64,000 nt of DNA from an uncultured bacterium. Lineage in GTDB: Bacteria > Cyanobacteriota > Vampirovibrionia > Gastranaerophilales > Gastranaerophilaceae. Every line of letters begins with the position of its first letter. Position 1 is the stretch's first letter. The notes beneath the pieces are model-generated. The model was not told the DNA's origin, made no database searches, and saw only the letters and a program-made list of their open reading frames with translations. Below, one piece after another: positions 8,360 through 17,649 of this stretch. A program made the translations under genes and the position numbers. The stretch lies in NCBI GenBank assembly GCA_902791985.1, contig CADAYD010000012.1:62001-126000 (forward strand). The letters run 5' to 3'.

Positions 8360-10066
8360 ATGAAAAAATTGGCTTTATTTATTTTAATGTTGGGGTTGTG
8401 TGTATGTCCTGTATTTGCTGATTATTCCGATAATCAAATAGAAATTAGTAACATTATAAATTCATTTAAAATTAAAAATGGAGAAATTGGTAAAACAGTC
8501 AGAGTTGGAATAGGTAATCAAAATTTTTCTAGTTATTTGTGGGATAAGGTTTCTATTTATGCTACAGGGGAATTTGAGATTTATAACAATAAAACTTATA
8601 TAAAAACTTTCGATTCAAATAGCAAAATAAATATATACATGGTCGGTAAAATTTTTGTGCTAAAAGACAGTGAAGATAATGTGGTTGCAAAAGTTTCCGG
8701 TCCGATTATTTTCAAAACTGATTATGGCTTAATCGGGATAAAAGATTTAAAACGTGCGGGTAAAGATGCTCTCTATCGCGGACAAATTGAACTTGTATGC
8801 CCTAAAGAAGGCTATTTTCACATAGTAAATTCATTGAATGTCGAAGAATATTTAAAAGGAGTAGTCCCGAATGAAATGCCTGTTCATTTCGGTCTTGAGG
8901 CTCTCAAAGCACAGGCTGTTGCGGCGAGAAATTATGTACTCTCTCCTAGAGTAAAAGCAAATCCTAATTATGATGTTGTGGATTCTGTTGCAAGTCAGGT
9001 ATATTTTGGGGCTAATACCGAAAAAGATTTGTCAAATCTTGCGGTTGAAGAAACAAACGGAATAGTGGGGATTTATGATTGGGATTTAATTCTCGCATTA
9101 TATTCTTCAACCGCAGGCGGATATACAGAGAGCTATGAAAATGCATTTTCAGATCCTTATACAAAAGAGTTCCCTGCCAAATCAAAGCCTTACCTGACTG
9201 GAGTTCCGGATTATGAGCATTTTGGGGTGTTAGATACTGAAGACGCAGCTGAGGAATTTTATGCTTCAAAACCAAAATCTTTTGATAATAAATCTTCTTA
9301 TTACAGGTGGGAACGTGAATGGTCAATAGATGAATTGCAGCAAGAGGTCCAAAATCATATTGCCGCACAGAGTGCGGCAGGATTTGTTCATCCCGCCGTT
9401 TATAAAGGTGAAATTATTGATAAAATTACCGGATTAAAAGTAATCAGACGCGGGGTTTCAGGCAAAATTATGCAAATTGAAATTCAAACGGGGGCAACTC
9501 ATTATACCGTAGAAAAAGAACTTGTTATTCGCCGGCTGTTTACTGTACACGGTAAAGCGCTGCCCAGCGCAAATTTCGTAATAAAAGAAGAACGAGATGA
9601 AAATGGAGAACTATCAAAGGTAAAAATTTATGGCGGCGGCTACGGGCATGGTGTTGGTATGAGTCAGTTTGGAGCGGGATATATGGCAACTCATCTGCAT
9701 AAATCTTTTGAAGATATTTTGAAGCACTATTATAAAGGAGTTACAATTGCAACAGAGCCGTTTTACATAGTCTCAAAATCTCCTGACAATACCAAAACTC
9801 AAACGTTTTATTCCAAAAGCGGTACAGGTGTTTTAGTTGTAGATAACAAATACAAATTTGATTATGTTGATTTGACGGTAAACGGAATATATGAAGCGAT
9901 TAAATTGAATAAAAAAGAACGAATTAATCGTATTGATTTGTCTCAATATTTACAAAACGGCAGGAATACAGTAACATTTACATATCCTCCGTACACAAAT
10001 ATTAAAGGTGGATTGAGAATGTATATAGAATTAGCGGGGAATGATGAATACGCAGTCAATCGATAA
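8360..10066 (+). CDS. SpoIID/LytB-domain peptidoglycan protein
   Basis: A 568-residue exported protein (signal peptide about 1-21, ending VFA-DY). The SpoIID core spans about 165-475: VEEYLKGVVPNEMP, LKAQAVAARNYVL near 184, and the hallmark GHGVGMSQFGA near 429. SpoIID-family enzymes are lytic transglycosylases acting on denuded glycan strands, here presumably during growth or division rather than sporulation. A small C-terminal extension follows. An upstream in-frame TTG at 8342 is rejected because the ATG at 8360 has the leaderless -10 spacing and begins the signal peptide. The 3' end overlaps the murJ start by 26 bp, so the two are co-translated. Confidence 0.88.
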   Translation: MKKLALFILMLGLCVCPVFADYSDNQIEISNIINSFKIKNGEIGKTVRVGIGNQNFSSYLWDKVSIYATGEFEIYNNKTYIKTFDSNSKINIYMVGKIFVLKDSEDNVVAKVSGPIIFKTDYGLIGIKDLKRAGKDALYRGQIELVCPKEGYFHIVNSLNVEEYLKGVVPNEMPVHFGLEALKAQAVAARNYVLSPRVKANPNYDVVDSVASQVYFGANTEKDLSNLAVEETNGIVGIYDWDLILALYSSTAGGYTESYENAFSDPYTKEFPAKSKPYLTGVPDYEHFGVLDTEDAAEEFYASKPKSFDNKSSYYRWEREWSIDELQQEVQNHIAAQSAAGFVHPAVYKGEIIDKITGLKVIRRGVSGKIMQIEIQTGATHYTVEKELVIRRLFTVHGKALPSANFVIKEERDENGELSKVKIYGGGYGHGVGMSQFGAGYMATHLHKSFEDILKHYYKGVTIATEPFYIVSKSPDNTKTQTFYSKSGTGVLVVDNKYKFDYVDLTVNGIYEAIKLNKKERINRIDLSQYLQNGRNTVTFTYPPYTNIKGGLRMYIELAGNDEYAVNR

Positions 10067-11636
10067 AACACCGAGTATTTTAAAAGCAGCATGGATGATT
10101 ATGGTGGTTACGATTATCAGCAAGTTAATCGGGTTCGTGCGTGATATTATTATCGCTAATTATTATGGCGCATCAATGGTTTCCGATGCTTATTATTATG
10201 CATATCAAATTCCTTCATTATCATTGATTTTGCTAGGCGGGGTAGGAGGACCATTCCACAGTGCAACTGTTGCAATATTCTCTAAACTTATACCAAATTT
10301 AAAAGAAAAACCCTCAGATGTCGTTAATAAACTTTATTCAACTTTTATGACTGCAACGATTATATTTTTCGTCGCGTTATCAGTATTGATGTACATTTTC
10401 CCAAGACAAATTATGCGATTAATAATTTCCGGCGGTTCTGAGCAGCTTGTTCATCTTGCATCAATTCATTTGCAAATAATGACGCCATTACTTGTAATTG
10501 GAGGGATTGTCGGAATTTATTACGGAATTTTGATTATTTATAAACAGTTTATGCTTCCTAATTTGTCACCTATAATTATGTCACTTGCAATTATTGGGAT
10601 AGTAATAGCTGTGCCGAACGACCAAAAAGGTTATGCCTTAGCATGGGCAACCACTATTGGGGCTGTTTTGCAGTTGATTATTCAATATCCGAATATTAGG
10701 AAACTTGGCTACAAGTTGAAACCGAATTTTGAATTTGTAAATAATCCGCATTTTAGAGAGATAGGTGAGCTTCTTTTCCCTGCGGTATTGAGTTCTACCG
10801 TTGGTCAAGTGCATATTTATGTTGATATGTTTTTTACCTCATCAATATCGGAGGGTGCATGGACTGCCATAGGATATGCTAATAGAGTTTTTCAGTTCCC
10901 TGTTGGAATTTTGGTTACGGCGTTTTTAGTTCCTCTTTTCCCGATTTTTGCAAGACTTGTTGCGGAAAAAGATTTTGCGGGGATAAAAAATTATTTTAAT
11001 AAGGGTGTCGGGGTGCTTTTATTTGGTGCTATCCCGATTATTATAGGAATTTTGGTTGTCGGAACAGATGCAATAAGACTTATTTTTGAACGTGGAGAAT
11101 TTGATGCAAACGCTACATTTATGGTTACGGAAGCTTTGTGGTTTTTGTCTGTGTCTATTATTCCGTATGTATTTAGAGATTCAATAACAAGGGTTTTTTA
11201 TTCGTTTAATGACTCTGCAACTCCTTTTACGGTTGCATTTTCATCTATCATATTAAAAGTATTATTAAACTGGATATTGATTTCAAAAATGCATTTCGGT
11301 ATCGGTGGCATTACGCTCTCGACTTCGCTTGTAACTCTATTTAATGCGTGTGTTCTTGGTTATTTTATTACGAGAAAAATGAAAATGGATTACAAATCAC
11401 TGTTTAAAAACTTTTCAAAAATGTGTATTGCGGGTATTATTTCAGGTGCAATATGCTGGATTTGTGCGGTTCAATATGATAATTTTGTAAATCTTTCAAA
11501 AGTCCCGTTTGAATTTCTGAAAATATCTTTGATTGCAATAGTTTGTCTTTGTGTCTACGTTCCGCTTAATCTTTTAATGAAAATGGAATATGCAAACGAA
11601 TTATTTAGTCGCTTAAAATCAAAATTTATCCGATAA
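10041..11636 (+). CDS. murJ: Lipid II flippase MurJ
   Basis: Flips undecaprenyl-linked lipid II across the inner membrane for peptidoglycan assembly. The 531-residue protein is hydrophobic throughout, consistent with the 14 spans of the MVF family. It shows the family N-terminus (ISKLIGFVRDIIIANYYG, with the conserved Arg) and the GILVTAFLVPLFPIFARL segment. Two tandem ATGs (10041 and 10044) follow GGGGA; either may be used. It overlaps the end of the SpoIID-type gene, coupling a wall hydrolase to wall precursor export. No anomalies seen. Confidence 0.95.
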   Translation: MMNTQSIDKTPSILKAAWMIMVVTIISKLIGFVRDIIIANYYGASMVSDAYYYAYQIPSLSLILLGGVGGPFHSATVAIFSKLIPNLKEKPSDVVNKLYSTFMTATIIFFVALSVLMYIFPRQIMRLIISGGSEQLVHLASIHLQIMTPLLVIGGIVGIYYGILIIYKQFMLPNLSPIIMSLAIIGIVIAVPNDQKGYALAWATTIGAVLQLIIQYPNIRKLGYKLKPNFEFVNNPHFREIGELLFPAVLSSTVGQVHIYVDMFFTSSISEGAWTAIGYANRVFQFPVGILVTAFLVPLFPIFARLVAEKDFAGIKNYFNKGVGVLLFGAIPIIIGILVVGTDAIRLIFERGEFDANATFMVTEALWFLSVSIIPYVFRDSITRVFYSFNDSATPFTVAFSSIILKVLLNWILISKMHFGIGGITLSTSLVTLFNACVLGYFITRKMKMDYKSLFKNFSKMCIAGIISGAICWICAVQYDNFVNLSKVPFEFLKISLIAIVCLCVYVPLNLLMKMEYANELFSRLKSKFIR

Positions 11637-11681
11637 AAGGGTGATGTATTAAAAATTTTACCTTATTAAAATATCAATACT

Positions 11682-12032
11682 ATGAAGTTAATGATTAATG
11701 GCATTTCGAGTGATAATAAGGTAAGATTAGAGTATTCTAATTCCCCGTCAAAACCTCGCTATGCTCCTGCGTATGTGATAAGTGGTGAGCGTGCAGACGA
11801 ATTTGTAAAAAAATACAATGAACAGTCAAAAAATCTTTTACGCAATACTTTGTTTATGACTGTTGCAGGTATAATTATCGGTGGAGGAATTGGTTTATCC
11901 GGCAGATTTACGAAATTATCTTTGGCTTTAAAGTCAAGTATAGGGGCGATTGTTGGTCTTATATCAGGTATGATATTGTCAGAACATCAAAAAAGTAAAC
12001 TCATGGATGAATATCATGTTGAGGAATTTTAA
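11682..12032 (+). CDS. Small two-span membrane protein, unknown
   Basis: A 116-residue protein with a polar N-terminal half containing a basic/aromatic stretch (SKPRYAPAYVISGE), then two glycine-rich hydrophobic segments at about 60-76 (TVAGIIIGGGIGLSG) and 84-102 (GAIVGLISGMIL), and an acidic tail. The glycine pattern suggests tightly packed helices. TAAAAT lies at 11667-11672, 9 nt before the ATG, and no ribosome site is visible. It follows murJ by 45 nt and is convergent with the CooC-like gene. Function unknown. Confidence 0.6.
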   Translation: MKLMINGISSDNKVRLEYSNSPSKPRYAPAYVISGERADEFVKKYNEQSKNLLRNTLFMTVAGIIIGGGIGLSGRFTKLSLALKSSIGAIVGLISGMILSEHQKSKLMDEYHVEEF

Positions 12033-12037
12033 ATTTA

Positions 12038-12781
12038 TTATTGCGGTAAATTCAATCTTGAATAAAATGCCTTAATTGCATTTTGGACAATTTGAGATTC
12101 TCTTGAAATGGGGTTATTTTCAAGTTCAGTATCGTAAGGTATAGCGCCTAAAATATCCAGATCGTATTTGTGCAAAAGTTCGGATAGGGCAAGCATTTTA
12201 CTGTTATCAACTTTGTTCACCACAACGCCTAATTGCGTTCCTGCGGCGTGTTTTGCGCTAAATTCTTTTATACGTTGGGCAAGATGTGCGGATTCTTCAG
12301 ACGGATTTGCAACAATTATTGTAGAATCAATTTCCACATCAACAAGTTGATTTAAGTATTTGAGGTCAAATTCGCAGTCAAAAATTACAAAATCATACCT
12401 ATTAATAAGCTTGTATACAGCATCATTAATCTGTTTGGTAATCGGGCAGCGGCAATCTTTTGAACCAACAAACCACGATTCTATTATATCAACATTATCG
12501 TTTATTTGAACAATAATTTCTTCTAAAGCCCATTCTATAAATTCGGATTTACTCATATCCTCCGGAATTCCGGTTTTGTATTCGTGTTTTCCGCTTCGAA
12601 TACCGTAAATTGTGTTTCTGATGTCAAGACCGAAGCTATGAGCGAGTTCACTTGTTAAATCATTATCAAAAAGCAAAATGGATTTGTCGGGGTACATTTC
12701 TTCAAAAATGTGCATAAATGCTTTTACTATTGTTGTTTTCCCGCTACCGCCTTTACCTGTTACAGCCAGTTTTACTGTCAA
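12038..12781 (-). CDS. CooC-like nucleotide-binding ATPase (SIMIBI class)
   Basis: A 247-residue P-loop ATPase of the ParA/MinD/CooC type. The deviant Walker A is TGKGGSGKTT near residue 8, DNDL near 40 fits switch I, FDCEFD near 134 the Walker B region, and NKVD near 191 the base-specificity motif. A C-x-C pair (DCRCP, about residue 108) recalls the metal-binding CxC of CooC, which loads nickel into carbon-monoxide dehydrogenase. The start is TTG, three bases after the upstream stop, with AGAGG about 9 nt before it; the Walker A would be lost with any later start. It is paired with a MetE-like gene. The true client is unknown, and no CODH gene is in view. Confidence 0.78.
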   Translation of the reverse strand: MTVKLAVTGKGGSGKTTIVKAFMHIFEEMYPDKSILLFDNDLTSELAHSFGLDIRNTIYGIRSGKHEYKTGIPEDMSKSEFIEWALEEIIVQINDNVDIIESWFVGSKDCRCPITKQINDAVYKLINRYDFVIFDCEFDLKYLNQLVDVEIDSTIIVANPSEESAHLAQRIKEFSAKHAAGTQLGVVVNKVDNSKMLALSELLHKYDLDILGAIPYDTELENNPISRESQIVQNAIKAFYSRLNLPQ

Positions 12782-12784
12782 AAT

Positions 12785-13855
12785 CTAAACCTCTCTTTTA
12801 AGCCTATCCGACAATTCTTTGACTAAACTCATTGCAAGTTCAGCATCTTTTATGCTTAGACCGCCTGCTCCGCAAGACGATGTTATTAGTGAATTATCTA
12901 TAATAAGTTTCTCATCTATCCCGTTTTTAGTCAAATAGTTTACACTATTATGAAATTTTTGAACCAAATCATCGACAGTTAATTTTTGCAAAATAGTACC
13001 ATCTAGTGTAGGCACGAATCCCCAAGCGATTTTCCCGCCATTATTCAAAAATTTAGAAATTTCTTTGTGGTATGCTTTAAAATTTTCTCCATAGGTATAT
13101 GCGTCAAAATTTATTATGTTTACACCTGTTTTAATAGGTATTCTCCAATCACATTTTCCGCAGCAATGAATTGCGCTTAAAGCGTTATGTGATTTTATTA
13201 CATCCGATATTTCTCTAATCATTGAGATAACTTCATTCTCAGATATTGTTAAATATGCAGATGAGCCGATTTGACTAACTGAAGGCTCGTCCATAAAAAT
13301 TATTGGTGTTGTGTCTGAATTTGCGTTTTTTATTCTCTTAATCTGCCACAAAACCTTTAAGGTTAAGAGCTTTACTATGATATCCCGTAGAGTTTCATCA
13401 TAAATTAATGCTCTGCTGTTTTGGTCGTTTAATGTTGAGCAAAGCGTAAAAACACCTACTATTTGACCTTTTGCATATTGTGGTTTATCCTTTTTTATAA
13501 TTTGCTCAAACTTCTCAAATGTAGATGATGATTGGGAAGTAATAGCGTATTTACTCAAAAGTGGCGAATTTATGTCAGAAATGATTTCTTCATAATCGCT
13601 GAAAAATCCTTCTAAACCTTCTAGAAATTCTTCACTTTCACTATTCAGGATAAATTTTTCACTGTTATTAGAGGAAAACGACGGCAACCCTTCCAAAAAC
13701 TGGAGCATCATATCTTCATTTCTGCTAACATTCGCAAGCTGAGGGAAAAAAGGAATTTGCGAAAAATTTTGTGTAATAACCGTCATCGCTTCATCAGGAT
13801 TTTTGTGAGGAAGCGAACCTATTCCAAGCGGTTGTAGTTTTAATTTTTCTGACAT
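12785..13855 (-). CDS. MetE/uroporphyrinogen-decarboxylase-like (beta/alpha)8 protein
   Basis: A 356-residue protein of the UROD/cobalamin-independent methionine synthase fold. It opens with GIGSLPHKNPDEA and contains IIFMDEPSVSQIG near 190. Cys and His residues are placed as in zinc methyltransferases: IHCCGKCDW near 233 and SSCGAGGLS near 330. It is half the size of full MetE, so only the catalytic half is present. Such short forms are often of unassigned substrate and may handle thiol methyl groups or corrinoid partners. It sits 3 nt upstream of the CooC-like ATPase, suggesting the two act together. A weak AAGGG lies about 12 nt before the ATG. Confidence 0.72.
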   Translation of the reverse strand: MSEKLKLQPLGIGSLPHKNPDEAMTVITQNFSQIPFFPQLANVSRNEDMMLQFLEGLPSFSSNNSEKFILNSESEEFLEGLEGFFSDYEEIISDINSPLLSKYAITSQSSSTFEKFEQIIKKDKPQYAKGQIVGVFTLCSTLNDQNSRALIYDETLRDIIVKLLTLKVLWQIKRIKNANSDTTPIIFMDEPSVSQIGSSAYLTISENEVISMIREISDVIKSHNALSAIHCCGKCDWRIPIKTGVNIINFDAYTYGENFKAYHKEISKFLNNGGKIAWGFVPTLDGTILQKLTVDDLVQKFHNSVNYLTKNGIDEKLIIDNSLITSSCGAGGLSIKDAELAMSLVKELSDRLKREV

Positions 13856-13890
13856 GTTGCACTGACCCTTATACTGAAACTGTCACCTTA

Positions 13891-13980
13891 AATTTTAAAA
13901 TTAAACCGAAAATTTTGTCATTCTGAACTTATTTCAGAATCTTAAAATTTTCGGTTTATTAATTTTACAATTTTAAAATT
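13891..13980 (-). terminator. Long hairpin after rplI, with nested mini-repeat
   Basis: TAAACCGAAAATTTT (13902-13916) pairs perfectly over 15 bp with 13944-13958. Inside is a second stem built on TTCTGAA/TTCAGAA (13921-13939). Outer AATTTTAAAATT palindromes flank both sides. It lies between the rplI stop and the next gene, so it probably ends rplI transcription. The inner motif recurs between the glucokinase gene and hydG. Confidence 0.6.
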
Positions 13981-14482
13981 ATTCAGCAACTTCTTCTGCT
14001 GCCGGTTCTTCTTCAAGTGCTTCTTTAACAACTTCTGAAGCAGTTACAACAACTGCAAGTTCGCATTTAACCTTTGAAGTTAATTTTATAAGCATTTTAA
14101 ATTCGCCGATTTTATTAATAGGAGCGTTAAGAGAAATTGATTTTCTGTCAACTTCAATACCTGTTTTCGCAAGAAGTTCTTCAGCGAGCTTCTTAGTTGT
14201 GATAGTACCGAATAATTTGCCTGATTCACCTGCTTTTGCTGATAATTCAAGTTTACCGAATTCTTCGATTTTTTGTGCTTTTTCCATAGCTTCGGCATTA
14301 AGTTTTTCTTGTTTAGCTTTGATTCTTGCAATATTCTTTTCTCTGTTTTCCAAAGCACCTTTAGTTGCTAATTCTGCAACATTTTGAGGTAATAAAAAGT
14401 TTCTTGCATAACCGTCTTTAACATTGATGATGTCACCTGCTTCACCGAGATTTTGGACATCTTTTTTCAATATAATCTGCAT
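13979..14482 (-). CDS. rplI: Large ribosomal subunit protein bL9
   Basis: Structural protein of the 50S subunit. The start is the ATG at 14482, which gives the canonical N-terminus MQIILKKDVQNLGEAGD and has AAAGGAG 9 nt upstream; an 18-codon upstream extension is spurious. The 167-residue protein shows the N-terminal rRNA-binding domain (GYARNFLLPQ), the long central helix (about 45-80) and the C-terminal domain. It ends in an acidic, Ala/Glu-rich tail (EEEPAAEEVAE) longer than in many bL9. The usual partner genes rpsF, rpsR or dnaB are not adjacent. Confidence 0.95.
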   Translation of the reverse strand: MQIILKKDVQNLGEAGDIINVKDGYARNFLLPQNVAELATKGALENREKNIARIKAKQEKLNAEAMEKAQKIEEFGKLELSAKAGESGKLFGTITTKKLAEELLAKTGIEVDRKSISLNAPINKIGEFKMLIKLTSKVKCELAVVVTASEVVKEALEEEPAAEEVAE

Positions 14483-14620
14483 AATAAAATTCTCCTTTGT
14501 ACTTATATTTCTGCGTGTAGCACAACCATACACCAAACAAAATCTTTTGTCGAGGGGTTATGTAAATTTGTTAAGTTCGTTACTTCTTCTCTTGATAAAG
14601 AGGTTGGGTAGGGTTAAGTG

Positions 14621-14655
14621 TTTACATACTTATTATTTTGACTTAAACTTGTACT
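14621..14655 (+). promoter_or_regulatory. Leaderless promoter of trmFO
   Basis: TTTACA (14621-14626), a 17-nt spacer, then TAAACT (14644-14649), ending exactly 6 nt before the ATG at 14656. No Shine-Dalgarno sequence is present. This is one of the two clearest -35/-10 leaderless cases in the window. Confidence 0.6.
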
Positions 14656-15966
14656 ATGGAAGTAAATGTAATCGGAGCGGGTCTGGCTGGTAGTGAGTGT
14701 GCCTTGCAGCTTGCAAAACGCGGGTTTAAAGTTAATTTATACGAGATGCGCCCTCATGTCGAAACAGGTGCGCATACTACGCAAGATTGTGCGGAATTTG
14801 TCTGCTCAAACAGCCTTGGCAGTTACGACGTCACAAACGGAAGCGGTCTTTTAAAGCATGAGATGGAAATTTTGGGCGGGGAACTAATCCAAATTGCTAA
14901 AGAATGTGCTGTTCCTGCAGGTAATGCACTTGCAATAGACCGTCACAAGTTTTCACAGACCGTAACCGAAAAAATCACTTCAAACCCGAACATTAATTTA
15001 ATCAGGGAAGAAGTTGTAAAAATTCCTGATACCCCGACAGTTATTGCGTCAGGACCTTTGACTAGCGATAAATTCGCAGACAGTATAAAAGAATTTACAA
15101 AAAGTGAATATCTGCACTTTTTTGATGCGATAGCACCGATAGTTGAATGTGACAGTATTAATTTTGACATAGCCTTCTGGGCTTCACGCTACGATAAAGG
15201 AGAAGCTTCATACATTAATTGCCCGATGAACAAGGAACAGTATGAAAAATTTTATAATATTTTAATTAATGCCCCCAGAATTGAGCGCCACGATTTCGAA
15301 AAAGGTGCAAAATTCTTTGAAAGTTGTCTGCCGATTGAGGTTTTGGCTACACGTGGGGAAGATACCTTGCGCTTTGGTCCGATGAAACCTGTCGGACTTA
15401 TAGACAAACGAACGGGAGAGAAAAATTATGCCGTTGTTCAGTTAAGGCAGGATAACAGCGCAAAAACGCTTTTCAATCTTGTCGGATTTCAGACAAATTT
15501 AAAATGGGGTGCGCAAAAGGAACTTTTGCAATCTATCCCCGGTCTTGAGGATTGCAATATAGTAAGATACGGTGTTATGCACAGAAATACTTTTATAAAT
15601 TCCCCCAAACTTCTTGAACCGACTTTGCAGACTAGGAAGCGGAAAGATTTGTTCTTTGCGGGTCAGATAACAGGAACTGAGGGCTACACAGAATCTATTG
15701 CATCCGGACTTTTGGCGGGCATTAATATGGCAAAATTTTTAAATGATGAACCTTTGCTTGAGCTTCCGTTAGAAACCATGCTTGGTGCGTTGACTCATTA
15801 CATAACAAACCCCGAAAATGACCATTTTCAACCGATAAATTCAAACTGGGGTATAATTCCGAGTGTAGAATTACCTAAAAAAGAACGTAAAAATAAGAAA
15901 TTAAAAGGCGAACTCATGGCAAAAAGGGCGATTGAGGTTTTGAAGACGATATCTATTCCTCAATAA
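14656..15966 (+). CDS. trmFO: Methylenetetrahydrofolate-tRNA-(uracil-5-)-methyltransferase TrmFO
   Basis: FAD- and folate-dependent enzyme that methylates U54 of tRNA to ribothymidine. The 436-residue protein begins directly with the FAD-binding NVIGAGLAGSECALQLA and YEMRP motifs. It carries the conserved Cys segment AEFVCSNSLGS near 55, and the C-terminal GTEGYTESIASGLLAGIN that binds FAD. Length and motif order match the folate-type family. No ribosome site is visible, and a promoter placed for a leaderless mRNA precedes it. It is followed 85 nt later by gpmI, which has its own ribosome site. Confidence 0.96.
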   Translation: MEVNVIGAGLAGSECALQLAKRGFKVNLYEMRPHVETGAHTTQDCAEFVCSNSLGSYDVTNGSGLLKHEMEILGGELIQIAKECAVPAGNALAIDRHKFSQTVTEKITSNPNINLIREEVVKIPDTPTVIASGPLTSDKFADSIKEFTKSEYLHFFDAIAPIVECDSINFDIAFWASRYDKGEASYINCPMNKEQYEKFYNILINAPRIERHDFEKGAKFFESCLPIEVLATRGEDTLRFGPMKPVGLIDKRTGEKNYAVVQLRQDNSAKTLFNLVGFQTNLKWGAQKELLQSIPGLEDCNIVRYGVMHRNTFINSPKLLEPTLQTRKRKDLFFAGQITGTEGYTESIASGLLAGINMAKFLNDEPLLELPLETMLGALTHYITNPENDHFQPINSNWGIIPSVELPKKERKNKKLKGELMAKRAIEVLKTISIPQ

Positions 15967-16050
15967 ATCTATAAGTCCTTCAATTTATATTGAAAAAAAA
16001 TCATGTTTTTGTTAGGCTATTTCATATTTACAGTAAAGAAGGGATAGAAA

Positions 16051-17577
16051 ATGGATAAAAGAGTTTTACTTTGTATTATGGACGGATGGGGAATCTCATC
16101 GGGTTCAGAAAAATATGATGCTACGAAATTGGCGCACCCCGTTAATGTACCAAAACTGGAAAAAGAAGAAAAATTTATACAAATTCACGCTGACGGAGAA
16201 AATGTCGGTTTGCCGGAAGGTCAAATGGGAAACAGCGAAGTCGGGCACTTAAACCTTGGTGCAGGCAGAATTGTTTATCAGGATTTGTCAAAAATCAATA
16301 ATGCAATAAAAGATGGCTCGTTTTTTAAGAACGAAAGATTTTTGAACGCAGTAGAACACGTCAAAAAATACGATTCTGCACTGCATATCTACGGACTTGT
16401 ATCAACAGGCGGAGTTCACTCATCTTTAGACCATGTTTTGGCACTAATTCAATTTGCGGCCCAAAACGGAATAGAAAAATTTTATGTACATGCGTTTCTT
16501 GACGGGCGTGATACCCCTCCATCAAGTGCTTGTGAATACTTACAAATAGTAGAGGATGAACTTAAAAAATTCAACCTCCCTCCTGTAGCAACTGCCGTCG
16601 GACGCTATTACATAATGGACAGAGATAACCGTTGGGAAAGAGTTGAAAAGGGCTACAACGCATTATTGTTAGGTGAAGGTAATCACGCATCAAGCGTAAT
16701 AGAAGGAGTTAAAAAATCTTATGAAGAAGGAATCACAGACGAATTCGTACTCCCTGTCATTGCAGGAGGCGATGAATCAAGAATACACGATAACGATGCA
16801 ATCATATTCTTTAACTTCCGTCCTGATAGAGCAAGAGAAATCACAAAGGCAATTAACTTTGCTGATTTTACCGGATTTGAAAGAAGAAAAGTCTTAAAAA
16901 ATATTCTTTATACGACTATGACAAGTTATGAAGCAACATTCAATTTCCCTGTTGCATTTCCTAAAGAGAAACTTGTAAATATATTGGGTGATGTTTTGGA
17001 AGCAAACGGAATAAATCAATTCCGTACGGCAGAAACAGAGAAATATGCGCACGTTACATTCTTCTTCAATGGGGGTATAGACCAGCCGCAGCCTCACGAA
17101 ACAAGAGTTCTTGTTCCGTCACCAAAGGTTCCGACTTATGATATGCAGCCTGAGATGAGTGCGCCTGAGGTTTGTGAGAATGTTTTAAAAGCGGTCAAAG
17201 ACCCGAAATATCAGTTTATTTTGGTTAACTTTGCTAATCCTGACATGGTTGGGCATACTGGAGTAGTAGAAGCTGCAACAAAAGCATGTAAGGTTGTGGA
17301 TGAATGTGTAGGAAAAATTGCGGATGCGTGCAAACAAAACGGTGTAGTTATGCTTCTTACAGCTGATCATGGTAATTCAGAAACAATGGTTAACGAAGAA
17401 ACAGGCAAACCGCACACAGCACACACAACAAACCCTGTACCGTTTGTTTTAATCAATGCACCAAAAGAACTTGAATTAAAACAAACCGGCAAACTTTGTG
17501 ATGTTGCACCGACGGTTCTTCAACTTCTAGGCATAAAACAGCCAAAAGAAATGACGGGGATGTCATTGATAAAATAA
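16051..17577 (+). CDS. gpmI: 2,3-bisphosphoglycerate-independent phosphoglycerate mutase
   Basis: Interconverts 3- and 2-phosphoglycerate in glycolysis, using two Mn ions and a phosphoserine intermediate. The 508-residue protein has the family start (LLCIMDGWGISSGSE), the nucleophile segment MGNSEVGHLNLGAGR near residue 66, GRDTPPSSA, and the C-terminal metal site LTADHGNSETM with KPHTAHTTNPVPF. AAGGG precedes the ATG by about 8 nt. Length is normal. With glucokinase, Pgi and PpdK elsewhere in the window it outlines a sugar-fermenting central pathway. Confidence 0.97.
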   Translation: MDKRVLLCIMDGWGISSGSEKYDATKLAHPVNVPKLEKEEKFIQIHADGENVGLPEGQMGNSEVGHLNLGAGRIVYQDLSKINNAIKDGSFFKNERFLNAVEHVKKYDSALHIYGLVSTGGVHSSLDHVLALIQFAAQNGIEKFYVHAFLDGRDTPPSSACEYLQIVEDELKKFNLPPVATAVGRYYIMDRDNRWERVEKGYNALLLGEGNHASSVIEGVKKSYEEGITDEFVLPVIAGGDESRIHDNDAIIFFNFRPDRAREITKAINFADFTGFERRKVLKNILYTTMTSYEATFNFPVAFPKEKLVNILGDVLEANGINQFRTAETEKYAHVTFFFNGGIDQPQPHETRVLVPSPKVPTYDMQPEMSAPEVCENVLKAVKDPKYQFILVNFANPDMVGHTGVVEAATKACKVVDECVGKIADACKQNGVVMLLTADHGNSETMVNEETGKPHTAHTTNPVPFVLINAPKELELKQTGKLCDVAPTVLQLLGIKQPKEMTGMSLIK

Positions 17578-17649
17578 GGTTTATAAATATCGGATATGGT
17601 CATAGCGCCTTATAGCCTTATCGCCATATCGTTTTATAAAAGGAGTGAC

